64,000 bases of DNA, taken from Dehalobacterium formicoaceticum (GTDB taxonomy: Bacteria > Bacillota > Dehalobacteriia > Dehalobacteriales > Dehalobacteriaceae). The stretch covers positions 2,944,501-3,008,500 of the forward strand of contig NZ_CP022121.1 in the NCBI RefSeq assembly GCF_002224645.1, written 5' to 3'. Shown one piece after another: positions 17,138-27,240 of the stretch (position 1 is the first letter of the stretch; every line of letters starts with the position of its first letter). The position numbers were made by a program, and so were the translations under genes. The notes below the pieces were generated by a model. It was not told the DNA's origin, did no database searches, and saw only the letters and a program-made list of their open reading frames with translations.

Positions 17138-18799
17138 TTATTGTTTGAGACGGATTTCTTCATAAATTACATTGTTTGCCCTGCCTAGCTGAAAATTATC
17201 CACATTCTGGGAAACTGCTACGGAAGAGCGATAAGAATATAAATAGCGGATCCTGCTTTGAGCCATTATTTCTTTTTCCAGTTGGCGATAAAGTCTGAAT
17301 CTGCCCGCCTGATCCTGTTGTACGGCGTTGGTCAATAACTGATCCCAAGTGGAGTTAACGAAGGTTTTCTGCCATCGGGAATTAACTTCTTCCTGAAAAA
17401 AATCATCCAATTCATTGCTAAAGGCGGAATACTTCCTGGTATAAAAGGCAGCCTGCCCGTCTTTGATCGCTTGACGCAAATCCTTCTGGGAGAGATAATG
17501 GATCTTTACTTTCAGTCCCACGGATGCTAAATTCTCCATCATCTTTTTAGCGACAATTTGATCTTCCTCCGTAGAACCACAGTAAAGTGAAATTTCCGGT
17601 AAATTAGCTCCTTCCGGATATCCTGCCTGAACCAGACTCTGCATGGCCAGATTTTTGTTATAGGAAATCGGTGCCTGGTCCTGCCCCGCCTGGTCATACC
17701 AATAATCTGTCACTGTTCCCTTGATCTCCGCCCCGCCCTTACCCCGGGCAGCCTGGAGAATTTCCCCAGCATTAAGACTGTAAAGCACTGCATCCCGCAC
17801 TCCCTTATTATTAAAAGGTCTGATCCGGTCATTGATCCCTACATATCTAAATTGACGCAGGGGCTGATCCACCAAGTCCGGCAGCGTCTCTGTCTTTGGC
17901 AAAAAAGTCATATCGATGGGGTTAATATCCTGCAAAATATGAATATTCCCCGCTAAAAATTCCAGCAGAGCATCTTTCGTTTTCCCGGCAAAGGAGAATT
18001 CCAATCGAAAGATAGATGGTTTTTCCCCAAAATAAGATGCATTCCTCCCCAAGGTCAGACTGCGTCCTCCGATCCATTCAATCAACTGAAAGGGACCTGC
18101 TCCGCTGGGCATTAAGGCCGGGTTCTTCATACTGCCTGCTTTGGCATAATGAACTCCCTGCTCCACCAGCTCATAGCGATCCAAAACGGCCCCCGCCGGA
18201 TGGGTAAGAAGGTTAATGAAATTATTTTGCCTGTGGTTCAATTTTATTTGAAGGATGTATTCATTAAGAGCTGTAATCCCAGAAACCAATGTCCCTCCAC
18301 CGGATAAAACAGTTTCCGCTCCTTGAATGTTGGCAAACAGATAAGAGGCAGGCGCCCGCAGGCGCAAAACCCTTTCCCAGGAAAACTTAAAATCATCGGC
18401 CTTAATTTCCTTCCCGTTATGGAAAAGCACTCCCTTATTTAAATGGAAGGTATAGGTCAAACCATCAGGAGAAACCTCCCAGTCCCGGGCAATGCAGGGT
18501 ACCGTTTCCCCTTGCTGATTCTCCTTAACTAATCCTTGGAAAATCAGCTTGGCAATCATAATTTCGCTGTCATTTTGTACATAGGCCGGATCAATGGTGG
18601 TCACCGGAGTTTTCAGGTATTCAAAAATTACCCCCTTCTCCTGATAGGAGGTGGATTCAGATGATCTCGATGGTTCCGCCTCATTTCCTCTGCTGCAGCC
18701 TGTGATTGAAAAAAGCAGGACCATGAATATCAGAAAGAAAAGAATAAAAAAGCTCTTCCTGGTTTGTTTTATTTTTGACTTGATCGTTGTTCTTTCCAT
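17138..18799 (-). CDS. Peptide-type ABC transporter substrate-binding lipoprotein (SBP family 5)
   Basis: A 553-residue protein. The lipobox ITGC at about residue 35 follows a hydrophobic signal. Family 5 features are IDPAYVQNDSEIMIAKLIFQ, YTFHLNKGVLFHNGKEIKAD and the late VRDAVLYSLNAGEIL. It would bind oligopeptides or similar ligands outside the cell. No permease or ATPase genes adjoin it, so it is an orphan. It lies directly upstream of nothing obviously related. Confidence 0.88.
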   Translation of the reverse strand: MERTTIKSKIKQTRKSFFILFFLIFMVLLFSITGCSRGNEAEPSRSSESTSYQEKGVIFEYLKTPVTTIDPAYVQNDSEIMIAKLIFQGLVKENQQGETVPCIARDWEVSPDGLTYTFHLNKGVLFHNGKEIKADDFKFSWERVLRLRAPASYLFANIQGAETVLSGGGTLVSGITALNEYILQIKLNHRQNNFINLLTHPAGAVLDRYELVEQGVHYAKAGSMKNPALMPSGAGPFQLIEWIGGRSLTLGRNASYFGEKPSIFRLEFSFAGKTKDALLEFLAGNIHILQDINPIDMTFLPKTETLPDLVDQPLRQFRYVGINDRIRPFNNKGVRDAVLYSLNAGEILQAARGKGGAEIKGTVTDYWYDQAGQDQAPISYNKNLAMQSLVQAGYPEGANLPEISLYCGSTEEDQIVAKKMMENLASVGLKVKIHYLSQKDLRQAIKDGQAAFYTRKYSAFSNELDDFFQEEVNSRWQKTFVNSTWDQLLTNAVQQDQAGRFRLYRQLEKEIMAQSRIRYLYSYRSSVAVSQNVDNFQLGRANNVIYEEIRLKQ

Positions 18800-18829
18800 A
18801 TTAGCCTTATCTCTTTTCTGCAGGATTTC

Positions 18830-19495
18830 TTAACTGCCGCTTTTATCAGAGATCATAATTAAGATTTTTTCCGTAATTTTGTTGGTAATAGCGGCAATAT
18901 CAATGCTATTGCTATCCCCACGGATCTTTTCCCCTCGATACAACCTTTGATAATGCCGGTAATAAGTGAGGACCGTGCTCACGTAGGTGCGGGTTTCAGC
19001 AAAAGGAATTCGGTCCAGCTGACTCAGTTCCCCATTCCAGATCCCTTCTTCCAGCCAACGACTCACATTGCCCTGGCCGGCATTATAAGATGCCAATGTG
19101 ACAGGTAAATTATCCGGAAAGGTATCTTGCAGCTTGCGCAAATACCAGCATCCCATGCGGATGTTATATTCCGGATCAAATAGCATATCCTGATGGAATT
19201 CGATCTCCAATTGCTTGGAAGCCCAGTCCGCCGTATCCGGCATAATCTGCATCAATCCTCTGGCTCCGGTTGGAGAGACTGCGGTAGGAGCATAGCGGCT
19301 TTCCTTTCTGATTATCGCTGCCACTAATAATGGATCCACCTGATATTGATCAGCATATTTAAAAACATATTCCCGATATAATATGGGATAAAAAATTCTT
19401 TGCACCGGTCCGCTATAAAACACAATGAAAGCTAAACCAGCCAGAATGCCTAAGCTAACAAAAAATTTAACGAACCGCCGAAAAATAAAAGACAA
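18830..19495 (-). CDS. Membrane-anchored lytic transglycosylase (SLT family)
   Basis: A 221-residue protein with one N-terminal membrane helix (residues 8-28) and a SLT domain: catalytic Glu in AAIIRKESRYAPTAVSP, GARGLMQIMP, YNIRMGCWYLRKL and TLASYNAGQGNVSRW. It cleaves peptidoglycan glycan strands to 1,6-anhydro ends at the outer face of the membrane. It follows coaE by a short gap and in related genomes this polA-fpg-coaE-slt order is common. Confidence 0.93.
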   Translation of the reverse strand: MSFIFRRFVKFFVSLGILAGLAFIVFYSGPVQRIFYPILYREYVFKYADQYQVDPLLVAAIIRKESRYAPTAVSPTGARGLMQIMPDTADWASKQLEIEFHQDMLFDPEYNIRMGCWYLRKLQDTFPDNLPVTLASYNAGQGNVSRWLEEGIWNGELSQLDRIPFAETRTYVSTVLTYYRHYQRLYRGEKIRGDSNSIDIAAITNKITEKILIMISDKSGS

Positions 19496-19562
19496 TCCTG
19501 CCCACTCCCAAATAAAATGTAGTTCCTCTCATAAACCATATCCTTCCTGTCCGGTTATTATG

Positions 19563-20165
19563 CTATTTACCTTGATTAATCTTTTGCCAGCAATCACCCG
19601 CCTGTTTTTTAGTATCCAATAATATTCCCGATGTGTCAATCACTCGATGAGCAAATTTTATTTTTTCTTTAAGAGGCATCTGAGATGATAGCCTTTTTGC
19701 AGCCTCACTTCGGGTTAGCCCGTCTCGTTCCATTAAACGCTGCAGCTGCAGCTCCTCCGGCAGAAAAGTGAGCCAAACCTCATCTACCTTCTTCTGCATT
19801 TCCGTTTCAATCAACAAAGGAATATCCAAGACTACCACTCCATCAGGTTTCTGAACCTTGAATTCCTCTATTTGCTTATCCATTTCCCGAAAGATTGCGG
19901 GATGGGTAATTTGGTCTAATTTTTTCCGGGCAAGGGGATTTTGAAAAATAATGCTGCCTAATTTTTCTCGATTCAGTTCTCCGTCAGGCAAAAGGATGTC
20001 TCCACCAAATTCCGCTACAATTTTCTGGTAAGCAGGTTGACCGGGACATACCACTTCCCGGGCAATCTGATCGGCATCGATTACCTTGACACCCAATTCC
20101 CTTAAATAAGCGGTTACTGTACTTTTACCGCTGGCAATGCCTCCTGTTAATCCAATGATTTTCAA
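19563..20165 (-). CDS. coaE: Dephospho-CoA kinase
   Basis: About 200 residues from TTG 20165, giving MKIIGLTGGIASGKST with the P-loop at the very N-terminus as in the family; longer readings add residues with no homology. DADQIAREVV and LPEELQLQRLMERDG are further CoaE motifs. It phosphorylates dephospho-CoA in the last step of coenzyme A synthesis. The stop is TAG. It follows mutM and polA in the same direction. Confidence 0.94.
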   Translation of the reverse strand: MKIIGLTGGIASGKSTVTAYLRELGVKVIDADQIAREVVCPGQPAYQKIVAEFGGDILLPDGELNREKLGSIIFQNPLARKKLDQITHPAIFREMDKQIEEFKVQKPDGVVVLDIPLLIETEMQKKVDEVWLTFLPEELQLQRLMERDGLTRSEAAKRLSSQMPLKEKIKFAHRVIDTSGILLDTKKQAGDCWQKINQGK

Positions 20166-20214
20166 TAATATCACACCTGATCCAAACATTTTATTTAGCT
20201 TTAGATGAACGAGT

Positions 20215-21039
20215 TCACTTTTGGCATTGGGGGCAATAGTAGGCACTGCGGCTTCCGATTTTCATGCGTTCAATGACACCGCCGCAGCGGAGACAGTTGT
20301 TCCCCGCTCTTTGATAAACTTTTACATAATTTTGATGGGTACCTTTTGCCCCCAGTCCGTCCACATAATCGCTGAAGCTGGTGCCCCGATGCTCTACCGC
20401 TTCCTGCAAGATATCAATAACCGACTGAAACAAGCACTTGATTTCCTCATCACTTAAGGAATCCGCGCTCCTTTCCGGATGAATACAACTCCTGAATAAA
20501 ATTTCATCGGCATAAATATTACCGATGCCAGCAATAAAACGTTGATCCAAAAGAAGAGACTTGATTTTTGTTTTTCTCCGGTGCAATTGCTCTTGAAAAA
20601 CTTCCGGGGAAAACTCTCCTCCTAAAGGTTCCGGCCCCAAGGTGCTCAGACCGGAAATCAGAGCAATATCCTGTGCCGGTACCAGCCATATCCGGCCAAA
20701 ACGCCGGGGATCCGTAAATCTTAATTCCGCCCCATTATCCAGGGAAAAAATTACGTGGGTGTGCTTCAGCAGCGGCATTCCGGCATCGCCATAAACCAAC
20801 CGGCCGGTCATACGCAGATGAACCACCATTTTCCAATTTGAGGTTAGGTCAAAGATGAGGTATTTACCTCGTCGTCCCACTTGCAGAAAAGTTTGCTCCA
20901 AAAGATTTTCTTGGAACGCCGGAACCTCAGGTGCGGCAATCACACTATGATGATTAATGGTAATCTTTTTTATTTGTAAGCCTAATAATCGTTCCTCCAA
21001 TGATCTGCGCACAGTTTCTACTTCAGGCAGTTCCGGCAT
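20215..21039 (-). CDS. mutM: Formamidopyrimidine-DNA glycosylase
   Basis: A 274-residue protein starting at ATG 21039. This start is fixed by the chemistry, because Pro2 of PELPEVETV is the catalytic nucleophile and Glu3 the acid; GGAGAGG lies at proper distance. The zinc finger CLRCGGVIERMKIGSRSAYY with CPQC at the C-terminus is complete. It removes oxidised purines such as 8-oxoguanine and nicks the strand. It follows polA in a repair-linked operon. Confidence 0.97.
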   Translation of the reverse strand: MPELPEVETVRRSLEERLLGLQIKKITINHHSVIAAPEVPAFQENLLEQTFLQVGRRGKYLIFDLTSNWKMVVHLRMTGRLVYGDAGMPLLKHTHVIFSLDNGAELRFTDPRRFGRIWLVPAQDIALISGLSTLGPEPLGGEFSPEVFQEQLHRRKTKIKSLLLDQRFIAGIGNIYADEILFRSCIHPERSADSLSDEEIKCLFQSVIDILQEAVEHRGTSFSDYVDGLGAKGTHQNYVKVYQRAGNNCLRCGGVIERMKIGSRSAYYCPQCQK

Positions 21040-21075
21040 GATATCCTCTCCTTGATGATTAATGAAAGAGTTCAC

Positions 21076-23730
21076 TCACTCTACCTGATATTTCTCCATC
21101 TGGTACCAGTCAGGGCCTGTCTTTAAGTCTACTTTCAAAGGTACCGATAAGGAAATCGCCTGCTCCATCCGGGATTTAATCCCCTGGGCCAGAGATGATA
21201 ATTCCTCCGGGAGAACGTCAAAGATCAATTCATCATGGACCTGCAAAATCATCTTTGACCGGTAGCCCTCAGACTGCATAAATTCGGCCACATCAATCAT
21301 GGCAACCTTGATAATATCTGCCGCGCTTCCCTGAATCGGGGTATTCATGGCCGTGCGTTCCCCAAAGCTGCGCACATTATAATTGGAACTCAAGATATCG
21401 GGAAGATAACGCCGCCGCTTCAGCAGTGTCGTTACATAACCTTTATCTTTCGCTTCCGCGACAATCGCTTCCAGATAGGCGGCTACCCCCGGGTAGCGTT
21501 TAAAATATTGTTCGATATAATGTTTGGAATCATGCCGGGGAATTCCCAAATCCCGGGATAAACCATAATCACTGATCCCATAAACGATGCCGAAATTAAC
21601 TGCCTTGGCTCTTCTCCTCATTTCACCATCCACCTGATCCATAGGAACACCAAAAACCTCGGCCGCTGTTCTGGTATGAATATCCTGATCTGCCCGAAAA
21701 GCCTCCTGCAGCACCGGATCTTGGGAGATGTGGGCCAATACCCGCAACTCAATCTGGGAATAATCTCCGGCCAGAAGTATATTGTTTTCGGTCTCCGGAA
21801 CGAAGACCTTGCGAATGCGCCGCCCCAGCTCAATGCGGATGGGAATATTCTGAAGATTAGGTTCGGTGGAGGAAAGACGCCCGGTAGCTGTAACCATCTG
21901 ATTGAAAGAGGTGTGTAATTTCCCAGTTTCCGGGTTAATTAAAGGCTGCAGCCCATCCACATAGGTGGATTTTAATTTTGCCAGGGTGCGGTATTCCAAG
22001 ATCTGGGCCACAATCTCATGCCGCTCCGCCAATTGATCCAAAACCTCTGCGCTGGTGGAATAGCCGGTTTTTGTTTTCTTAAGGGGCGGAAGTCCCAGTT
22101 TTTCAAAGAGAATTACGCCTAATTGCTTGGGAGAATTAAGATTGAATTCTTCCCCCGCCTGCCGGTAAATCTCTGACCGCACCAGAGTGATGGCGGCTTC
22201 CAATTCCTTGGACATCACCTCTAATTGAGCCTTTTCCACTTTAATCCCGGCCAGCTCCATCTGAGCCAGGATTTTCTCCAAGGGAAGCTCCACCTGGCGG
22301 TAGAGATCTTCCATCTCCTGCTCTTTAAGCTTCCTTTCCAGAAGATCCGACAATTGCCAGAGGATCTGCACCCTGATGCCGTAATCCTCTTCCGCCTGTT
22401 CCTTGGCCAGCAAAGGTATCTGCAAATATTCCAAGGCCAGAGCTTCCAAGCTGTAATGAGCTGACGACCCGGGATCCAATAAATAAGCTCCTAACATCAC
22501 ATCGGAGAATTCTCCTGAAAAAGAAACCCCATGCCGGGCCAGCATTACCAGGAGTTCCTTCCCGTTATACACAATCTTTTTCTCTGGTGCTCCGGAAAAA
22601 ACAGTCTGGAGAATTTGCCTTTTCTCTTCCTCTTCCTTGTCGGCGAGGAAAATCACATAAGATTCTTCCCCGGAAAAGGCCAACGCCAGGGCCACGATAT
22701 CTCCTTGAAAATAATTCCCCTGGTGCAGGGTATAAATGGCTAGCTTCTTCCCGGTACCGGATGAAGAAATAATATTGGATAGGGATGTTCTGTCCTCCAG
22801 GACCGTAACGCGAGGAACAACCTCCCTCTTCTCCCCAGACATCACAGGTTTTTCTAGTTCTCCAGCCATGCGGTCCAGCACACCCGGCACCAGACTTTTA
22901 AATTCTAATTCCCGATAGACCTTTAAAAGTTCCTCATAATTAGGAGCACTGGACTTATAACGTGATAAGTCAATTTCCAAGGGTAGATCGGTCCGAATGG
23001 TGGCCAGATCCTTCGACAGATCCGCCAGCTGCCGGTTTTCGGCCAGTTTGCTTCTTAATTTGGGGGTCAGTTCCTCTAAATTTTCATAGATACCTTCCAC
23101 AGTTTGATACTGGTGCAATAATTTTAATGCCGTCTTCTCACCTACCCCAGGTACGCCGGGGATATTGTCGGAAGAATCCCCCATCAGGCCTTTTAAATCA
23201 ATGATTTGATAGGGCTTTAAAGCGTACTTGTCGAAAATTGCCTGCTCGTCAAAGGGCTCCAGCTCGGAAATCCCCTTTCTGATTAATAAAACCGTTGAAT
23301 GATTAGATACCAATTGCAGAGCATCCTTATCTCCGGTTAAAATCAGATTGGTAAAGCCTGCCTCTTCTCCCCTTTTTACCATGGCGCCAATGATGTCATC
23401 CGCCTCATATCCATCCAGTTCTTCATAGACCACATTAAGGGCGTTAATGATTTGCCGCACCAAAGCAAACTGAGTGGCAAGCTCCGCCGGCGTTGGTTTG
23501 CGTTGCCCCTTATAGTCCTTAAACTGCTCCGTACGAAAGGTTTTTTTATCCTTATCAAAACACACAACAACATAATCCGGTTTTTCTTCGTCAAGGATTT
23601 TAGTAAACATGGTGGTGAAGCCATAAGCCCCATTGGTAAACTGACCTTGGGCATTAGAAAGCAGGGGCAGAGCGTAAAAAGCCCGGTGAATCAAACTGTT
23701 TCCGTCTACAATCAAGAACTTTTTCATCAA
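21076..23730 (-). CDS. polA: DNA polymerase I
   Basis: An 884-residue protein. Residues 1-300 form the 5'-3' exonuclease (LIVDGNSLIHRAFYAL, GDSSDNIPGVPGVGEKTA). The middle domain lacks the Asp-x-Glu metal ligands of a 3'-5' proofreading exonuclease, as in many Firmicutes. The polymerase domain has motif A (AGDYSQIELRVLAHISQD), motif B (RRRAKAVNFGIVYG) and motif C (LQVHDELIFD). Repair and Okazaki fragment processing. First of the polA-mutM-coaE group. Confidence 0.97.
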   Translation of the reverse strand: MMKKFLIVDGNSLIHRAFYALPLLSNAQGQFTNGAYGFTTMFTKILDEEKPDYVVVCFDKDKKTFRTEQFKDYKGQRKPTPAELATQFALVRQIINALNVVYEELDGYEADDIIGAMVKRGEEAGFTNLILTGDKDALQLVSNHSTVLLIRKGISELEPFDEQAIFDKYALKPYQIIDLKGLMGDSSDNIPGVPGVGEKTALKLLHQYQTVEGIYENLEELTPKLRSKLAENRQLADLSKDLATIRTDLPLEIDLSRYKSSAPNYEELLKVYRELEFKSLVPGVLDRMAGELEKPVMSGEKREVVPRVTVLEDRTSLSNIISSSGTGKKLAIYTLHQGNYFQGDIVALALAFSGEESYVIFLADKEEEEKRQILQTVFSGAPEKKIVYNGKELLVMLARHGVSFSGEFSDVMLGAYLLDPGSSAHYSLEALALEYLQIPLLAKEQAEEDYGIRVQILWQLSDLLERKLKEQEMEDLYRQVELPLEKILAQMELAGIKVEKAQLEVMSKELEAAITLVRSEIYRQAGEEFNLNSPKQLGVILFEKLGLPPLKKTKTGYSTSAEVLDQLAERHEIVAQILEYRTLAKLKSTYVDGLQPLINPETGKLHTSFNQMVTATGRLSSTEPNLQNIPIRIELGRRIRKVFVPETENNILLAGDYSQIELRVLAHISQDPVLQEAFRADQDIHTRTAAEVFGVPMDQVDGEMRRRAKAVNFGIVYGISDYGLSRDLGIPRHDSKHYIEQYFKRYPGVAAYLEAIVAEAKDKGYVTTLLKRRRYLPDILSSNYNVRSFGERTAMNTPIQGSAADIIKVAMIDVAEFMQSEGYRSKMILQVHDELIFDVLPEELSSLAQGIKSRMEQAISLSVPLKVDLKTGPDWYQMEKYQVE

Positions 23731-23747
23731 TATTTTCCTCCATCCTG

Positions 23748-24938
23748 CTAACTGTCCCCCGGCATTATGAGCCCTTTTCCGTCTTTGATCCGCACCTGGG
23801 TCCCCAATTGTTCCGAAAGATAAGCGGTACGCTTCATAATCCCCGCTCCTTTTTCCCCTTCTGCCACTTCCGGCTGTCCCTGGTTAATATAGATAGGGAA
23901 AACCTCTGCTTGTCGGAGAGCAGCTTCTTGCATTTTCAAATGTAACAGCAAGCCTTCTTGGGTTCTGGCATTCTGATTTTGATCAAAGACAAAGTTCCCC
24001 AGAGAATAAGCAATCAATCCTCCCTGATACCACTCCAACCCTTGGATTGTATGGGGATGATGTCCTAAAATCACATTTGCCCCGGCATCGATCAGTTGAT
24101 GGGCGATTTCCCTTTGTTCGTTCTTAGGATGATCCTGATACTCCCCACCCCAATGGAGGGAGATAATCACAATATCGGCCTTTTCCTTTGCTTTTTGAAT
24201 ATCCTTTTTGATTTCTTCCATGATCAGAGGTGCGATCCCCGGAATACCTTGCCCCCCTTTAGTTTTGGATATCTGCTGATGAAGCTCCGTTATATCCTCG
24301 ATCTTACAATAAGCCAAAAAAGCAATGCTCATCCCTTTTTCATTAATTATGACCGGTTGGCGGGCTTCATCCGTATTCTTCCCCCCACCCACGGTACTGA
24401 TACCGGAGCCATGCAAAAGAGTCATGGTCTGGGACAACGCCCGAATACCATAATCCAAAGCATGATTATTGGCCAGACTGACCACGTCAAAACCCGCCTG
24501 GGATAAGGCTTGGGCATATTCCGGTTGTCCCCGGAACAAAATCTCCTTCTCCGGAGAGGGGTTCCCTTGGTTGAAGAGTGGAGTTTCCAAATTGGCAAAG
24601 GCAATATCCGCCTGTCCCAGAAGAGGTGCCGTCTTTAAGAAAGGATATCCCATCCCTTTTGTGCGCATCACATCATCAATTTTCCGCCCCAGCATCACAT
24701 CACCCACAGCTACAAGAGATAACGCTTCCTGCTCCACTTTTATTGCTATCTGAGCTTTCTCCCCCGTCTTCTCTTGATCTGTTCCAGCCATGATGAGAGC
24801 AGTTTGATCCATAACACTTTGCCCCATCTTCCCGTCTTCTTTCAGCAGCGCATAAACCCCCGATACAATAAAAAAACCACAAAACAAAAGGGCCAGAAAT
24901 AATAATCGCCGGTGCTTGGTCCATTCCCTACTGGCCAT
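23748..24938 (-). CDS. CapA/PgsA-like metallophosphatase-fold protein
   Basis: A 396-residue protein with one N-terminal membrane helix and an external PGA_cap domain: AVGDVMLGRKID, FANLETPLF, VVSLANNHALDYG, ISLHWGGEYQDHP, GHHPHTIQG and YSLGNFVFDQ. These hold the di-metal site of the calcineurin-like fold. The family is named for poly-gamma-glutamate synthesis, but no pgsBC partners are present, so the substrate is unknown. Its ATG overlaps the stop of the sigma factor gene by one base, implying coexpression. TAG stop with TGA six codons beyond. Confidence 0.85.
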   Translation of the reverse strand: MASREWTKHRRLLFLALLFCGFFIVSGVYALLKEDGKMGQSVMDQTALIMAGTDQEKTGEKAQIAIKVEQEALSLVAVGDVMLGRKIDDVMRTKGMGYPFLKTAPLLGQADIAFANLETPLFNQGNPSPEKEILFRGQPEYAQALSQAGFDVVSLANNHALDYGIRALSQTMTLLHGSGISTVGGGKNTDEARQPVIINEKGMSIAFLAYCKIEDITELHQQISKTKGGQGIPGIAPLIMEEIKKDIQKAKEKADIVIISLHWGGEYQDHPKNEQREIAHQLIDAGANVILGHHPHTIQGLEWYQGGLIAYSLGNFVFDQNQNARTQEGLLLHLKMQEAALRQAEVFPIYINQGQPEVAEGEKGAGIMKRTAYLSEQLGTQVRIKDGKGLIMPGDS

Positions 24939-25552
24939 TAATTTCCTCCCTCCCTAAGGACGCGACTCGTATCCGATGAGGGGTTTTCCCCGCCTCTTAC
25001 TATCCGTTCTTTTAAATATTTCCTGGCACGATTCAGTCTGGATTTCACCGTGCCCAAAGTAATGTCCAATTCCTGGGCTATTTCTTCGTAACTTAATCCT
25101 AACATTTCCCGAAGGATAATCACCATACGATACTCCGGATTAAGGGTATTGATCAGTCCCTGAATGTATTCTGCCGATTCTTTGCGCTCATAAGCATCTT
25201 CAGGGTTAAAGGTATCATCTGCTACTTCCTTATGCACCTCACCATCATAGAGAGATACAGGTTCATCCAGATAGGAGACCTGGTGACGGCTGCGTTTTCT
25301 AAGTTCGTCCCGGCAGACATTGGTTACAATATGATAAACCCAGGTACTGAAAGATGAATCATACCGGAAACTTCCGATGGATTTATAAACTTTTATCAAG
25401 GCTTCCTGAGCCAAATCACCCGCATCATGATGATTGCCCATCAAACGATAGGCAATATTGTATGTTTTTTGCTGGTGCTGAGATATTAACTCCTCAAAAG
25501 CGGCAATATCCCCTTGCTGGCTCCGGCGCACTAATTCTTCAACCGTAGACAT
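24938..25552 (-). CDS. ECF sigma factor (SigW-like)
   Basis: About 204 residues if it starts at ATG 25552 (MSTVEELVRRSQQGD); in-frame ATGs upstream (25573) are possible. Region 2 (YRLMGNHHDAGDLAQEALIK, FSTWVYHIVTNVCRDELRK) and region 4 (YRMVIILREMLGLSYEEIAQ, LGTVKSRLNRARKYL) are complete. Helix features match the SigW group of envelope-stress sigma factors. No anti-sigma gene follows; the CapA-like protein takes that position. Confidence 0.93.
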   Translation of the reverse strand: MSTVEELVRRSQQGDIAAFEELISQHQQKTYNIAYRLMGNHHDAGDLAQEALIKVYKSIGSFRYDSSFSTWVYHIVTNVCRDELRKRSRHQVSYLDEPVSLYDGEVHKEVADDTFNPEDAYERKESAEYIQGLINTLNPEYRMVIILREMLGLSYEEIAQELDITLGTVKSRLNRARKYLKERIVRGGENPSSDTSRVLREGGN

Positions 25553-25858
25553 TTTTCCAAATTCTCCATTCATTGATTTCCATAGGGATTGCATCAGAGA
25601 ATTCAATATTTCAACAAAAAAAACTGAATTTCTTGCATTTTTTCCTGCTAGCAAATAAAATGTATAATATCATTATAATTATAACAGACCGAATCAATTA
25701 ATTGGCAAAAAAGAAAAAATATTGTCCGACCAAAAAATAGCAGAAGCTCTCTAAAAACACAAGTTTAAGCATCATAATTTTGTAAAAGAATTCATACCAT
25801 AAGAAAAAATAGGCGGCTTATAAATTTATTCGGCAATCATTTATTTTTCTGGGGGGTG

Positions 25859-26362
25859 ATGAAGATAGGAATATCTTATCAGGATATCTTATTACGTCTT
25901 CTGGTGGCCACCATCGTGGGTATCATTTTAGGTATTGAACGCAGCATAAAGCACAAAACAGCCGGTCTTAGAACCCATACCCTGGTCTGCATATCCACCA
26001 CATCTATTGCCATTATTTCTGCTTATGGATTTGAAGAATTTCGCGGTGTGACGACCATGGATCCGGCCCGTTTAATTGTAGGGATTATCACCGGAATCGG
26101 TTTTTTGGGTGCCGGAATCATCTGGCGGGAACCTTTAGGGGGCGTCCAAGGGGTTACAACTGCGGCAAATATCTGGGCCACGGCCGGATTAGGGATTGGT
26201 GTTGGCTTGGGACACTTCTTTTTAGTCTTTGCCACCGTAGCCTTCATCTTTGTGGCTCTGCATATCTCAAATGTATTTGAAAAACTTAATTTTGTAAAAA
26301 AAACGCCCCCCAATTGTGAATCTGAATCAGAGCATCCTGTGCATCATCAAGAGGAAAGCTAA
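25859..26362 (+). CDS. MgtC/SapB-family membrane protein
   Basis: About 167 residues, five membrane segments. LLRLLVATIVGIILGIERS, TAGLRTHTLVCI and GIGFLGAGIIWREPLGGVQGVTTAANIWATAG carry the family signature. Start GTG 25856 or ATG 25859, both very close to GGGGGG, so the start is uncertain. Members bind or affect magnesium or ATP-synthase activity; many are uncharacterised. The gene is divergent from the sigma factor gene. Confidence 0.9.
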   Translation: MKIGISYQDILLRLLVATIVGIILGIERSIKHKTAGLRTHTLVCISTTSIAIISAYGFEEFRGVTTMDPARLIVGIITGIGFLGAGIIWREPLGGVQGVTTAANIWATAGLGIGVGLGHFFLVFATVAFIFVALHISNVFEKLNFVKKTPPNCESESEHPVHHQEES

Positions 26363-26384
26363 CCCCAATCATAATGATTTGATG

Positions 26385-26415
26385 AAAAAAAGCGCCTGAG
26401 AACAGGTGCTTTTTT
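26385..26415. terminator. Bidirectional terminator between mgtC-like gene and rpmF
   Basis: AAAAAAAGCGCCTG / CAGGTGCTTTTTT with an AGAA loop; A and T runs on both sides allow use by the convergent genes. Confidence 0.9.
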
Positions 26416-26428
26416 AATGATTTGCTGA

Positions 26429-26608
26429 TTATTCTGCTTTGGAAACAACTTCTTTTCCTTTATAATAGCCACATTCCGGACAAACGTGGTGTGGTGATTT
26501 AAAGGCATGACATTGCGGACACTCAGATAAAGAAGGCGCACTGATCTTTTGCGTTGCCCGACGCATTCTTTTATTCGCCTTCGATGTTTTCCCCTTTGGT
26601 ACTCCCAC
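26429..26608 (-). CDS. rpmF: 50S ribosomal protein L32
   Basis: A 59-residue protein from GTG 26608 (MGVPKGKTSKANKRMRRA); AAGGGGG precedes it. The Zn site CPQC ... CPEC is intact, so this is the zinc-binding form. The gene begins inside the 3' end of the yceD-like gene, a classical arrangement, and is followed by a terminator; the usual plsX does not follow here. Confidence 0.96.
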   Translation of the reverse strand: MGVPKGKTSKANKRMRRATQKISAPSLSECPQCHAFKSPHHVCPECGYYKGKEVVSKAE

Positions 26609-27137
26609 TGCTAACACCCCCTTCAGTAAAACTCTGACTTGCAAACTTTTCCAATACCGCGAAACGAGGATCGATCGTTTCTTTAACACATTGGCATTTT
26701 TTTAAATTTAAATTAATCCCGCATTCCGGGCAAAGACCTTGACAATCTTCTTTGCACATTACCTTCATCGGCAATTCCAACATAATTGCCCGGGAAATAT
26801 GAGGTGTAATATCCAGTTCATCACCTTCGTAAAGAAATATTTCATCTTCATCTTCATCAGCGATTATATGGTTGGCGAAAATTTCTTTTAAAGGAGCATG
26901 AATCGGAATGCTTGTGGGTTCCATACAACGGCTGCATAATAATTCGACGGCAGTATGTATTGCTCCTTCGATCAAGAGCCTGTCACCCAGGTTTTCTACC
27001 TGCCCGGAAAATTTCAAAGGAGCAGTCAGCTTAATAATATCCCCGCCTTCTACAATAAGTTGAGGCAGAGATTCCTCATATTCCAGAGAATCATTTTTCC
27101 CAAAAACATTTTTGATCTTACCGACATTAATTTTCAT
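26571..27137 (-). CDS. YceD-family (DUF177) protein
   Basis: A 188-residue protein with CSRCMEPTSIPIHAPLKEIF and CKEDCQGLCPECGINLN, Cys pairs typical of DUF177. It is the standard partner upstream of rpmF and is linked to 23S rRNA processing in other organisms. It overlaps rpmF by 38 bases. Strongly acidic in the middle (ADEDEDEIFLYEGDELDI). Confidence 0.93.
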   Translation of the reverse strand: MKINVGKIKNVFGKNDSLEYEESLPQLIVEGGDIIKLTAPLKFSGQVENLGDRLLIEGAIHTAVELLCSRCMEPTSIPIHAPLKEIFANHIIADEDEDEIFLYEGDELDITPHISRAIMLELPMKVMCKEDCQGLCPECGINLNLKKCQCVKETIDPRFAVLEKFASQSFTEGGVSSGSTKGENIEGE

Positions 27138-27240
27138 CTCAACCGCACTCCATTTTGAGCTTCAGGTAAACCCATTGCTTATTATATAAATCTCAGGACA
27201 GAATGTCAAGAAAAAAGCATCTTATCATGACAAACCAGTC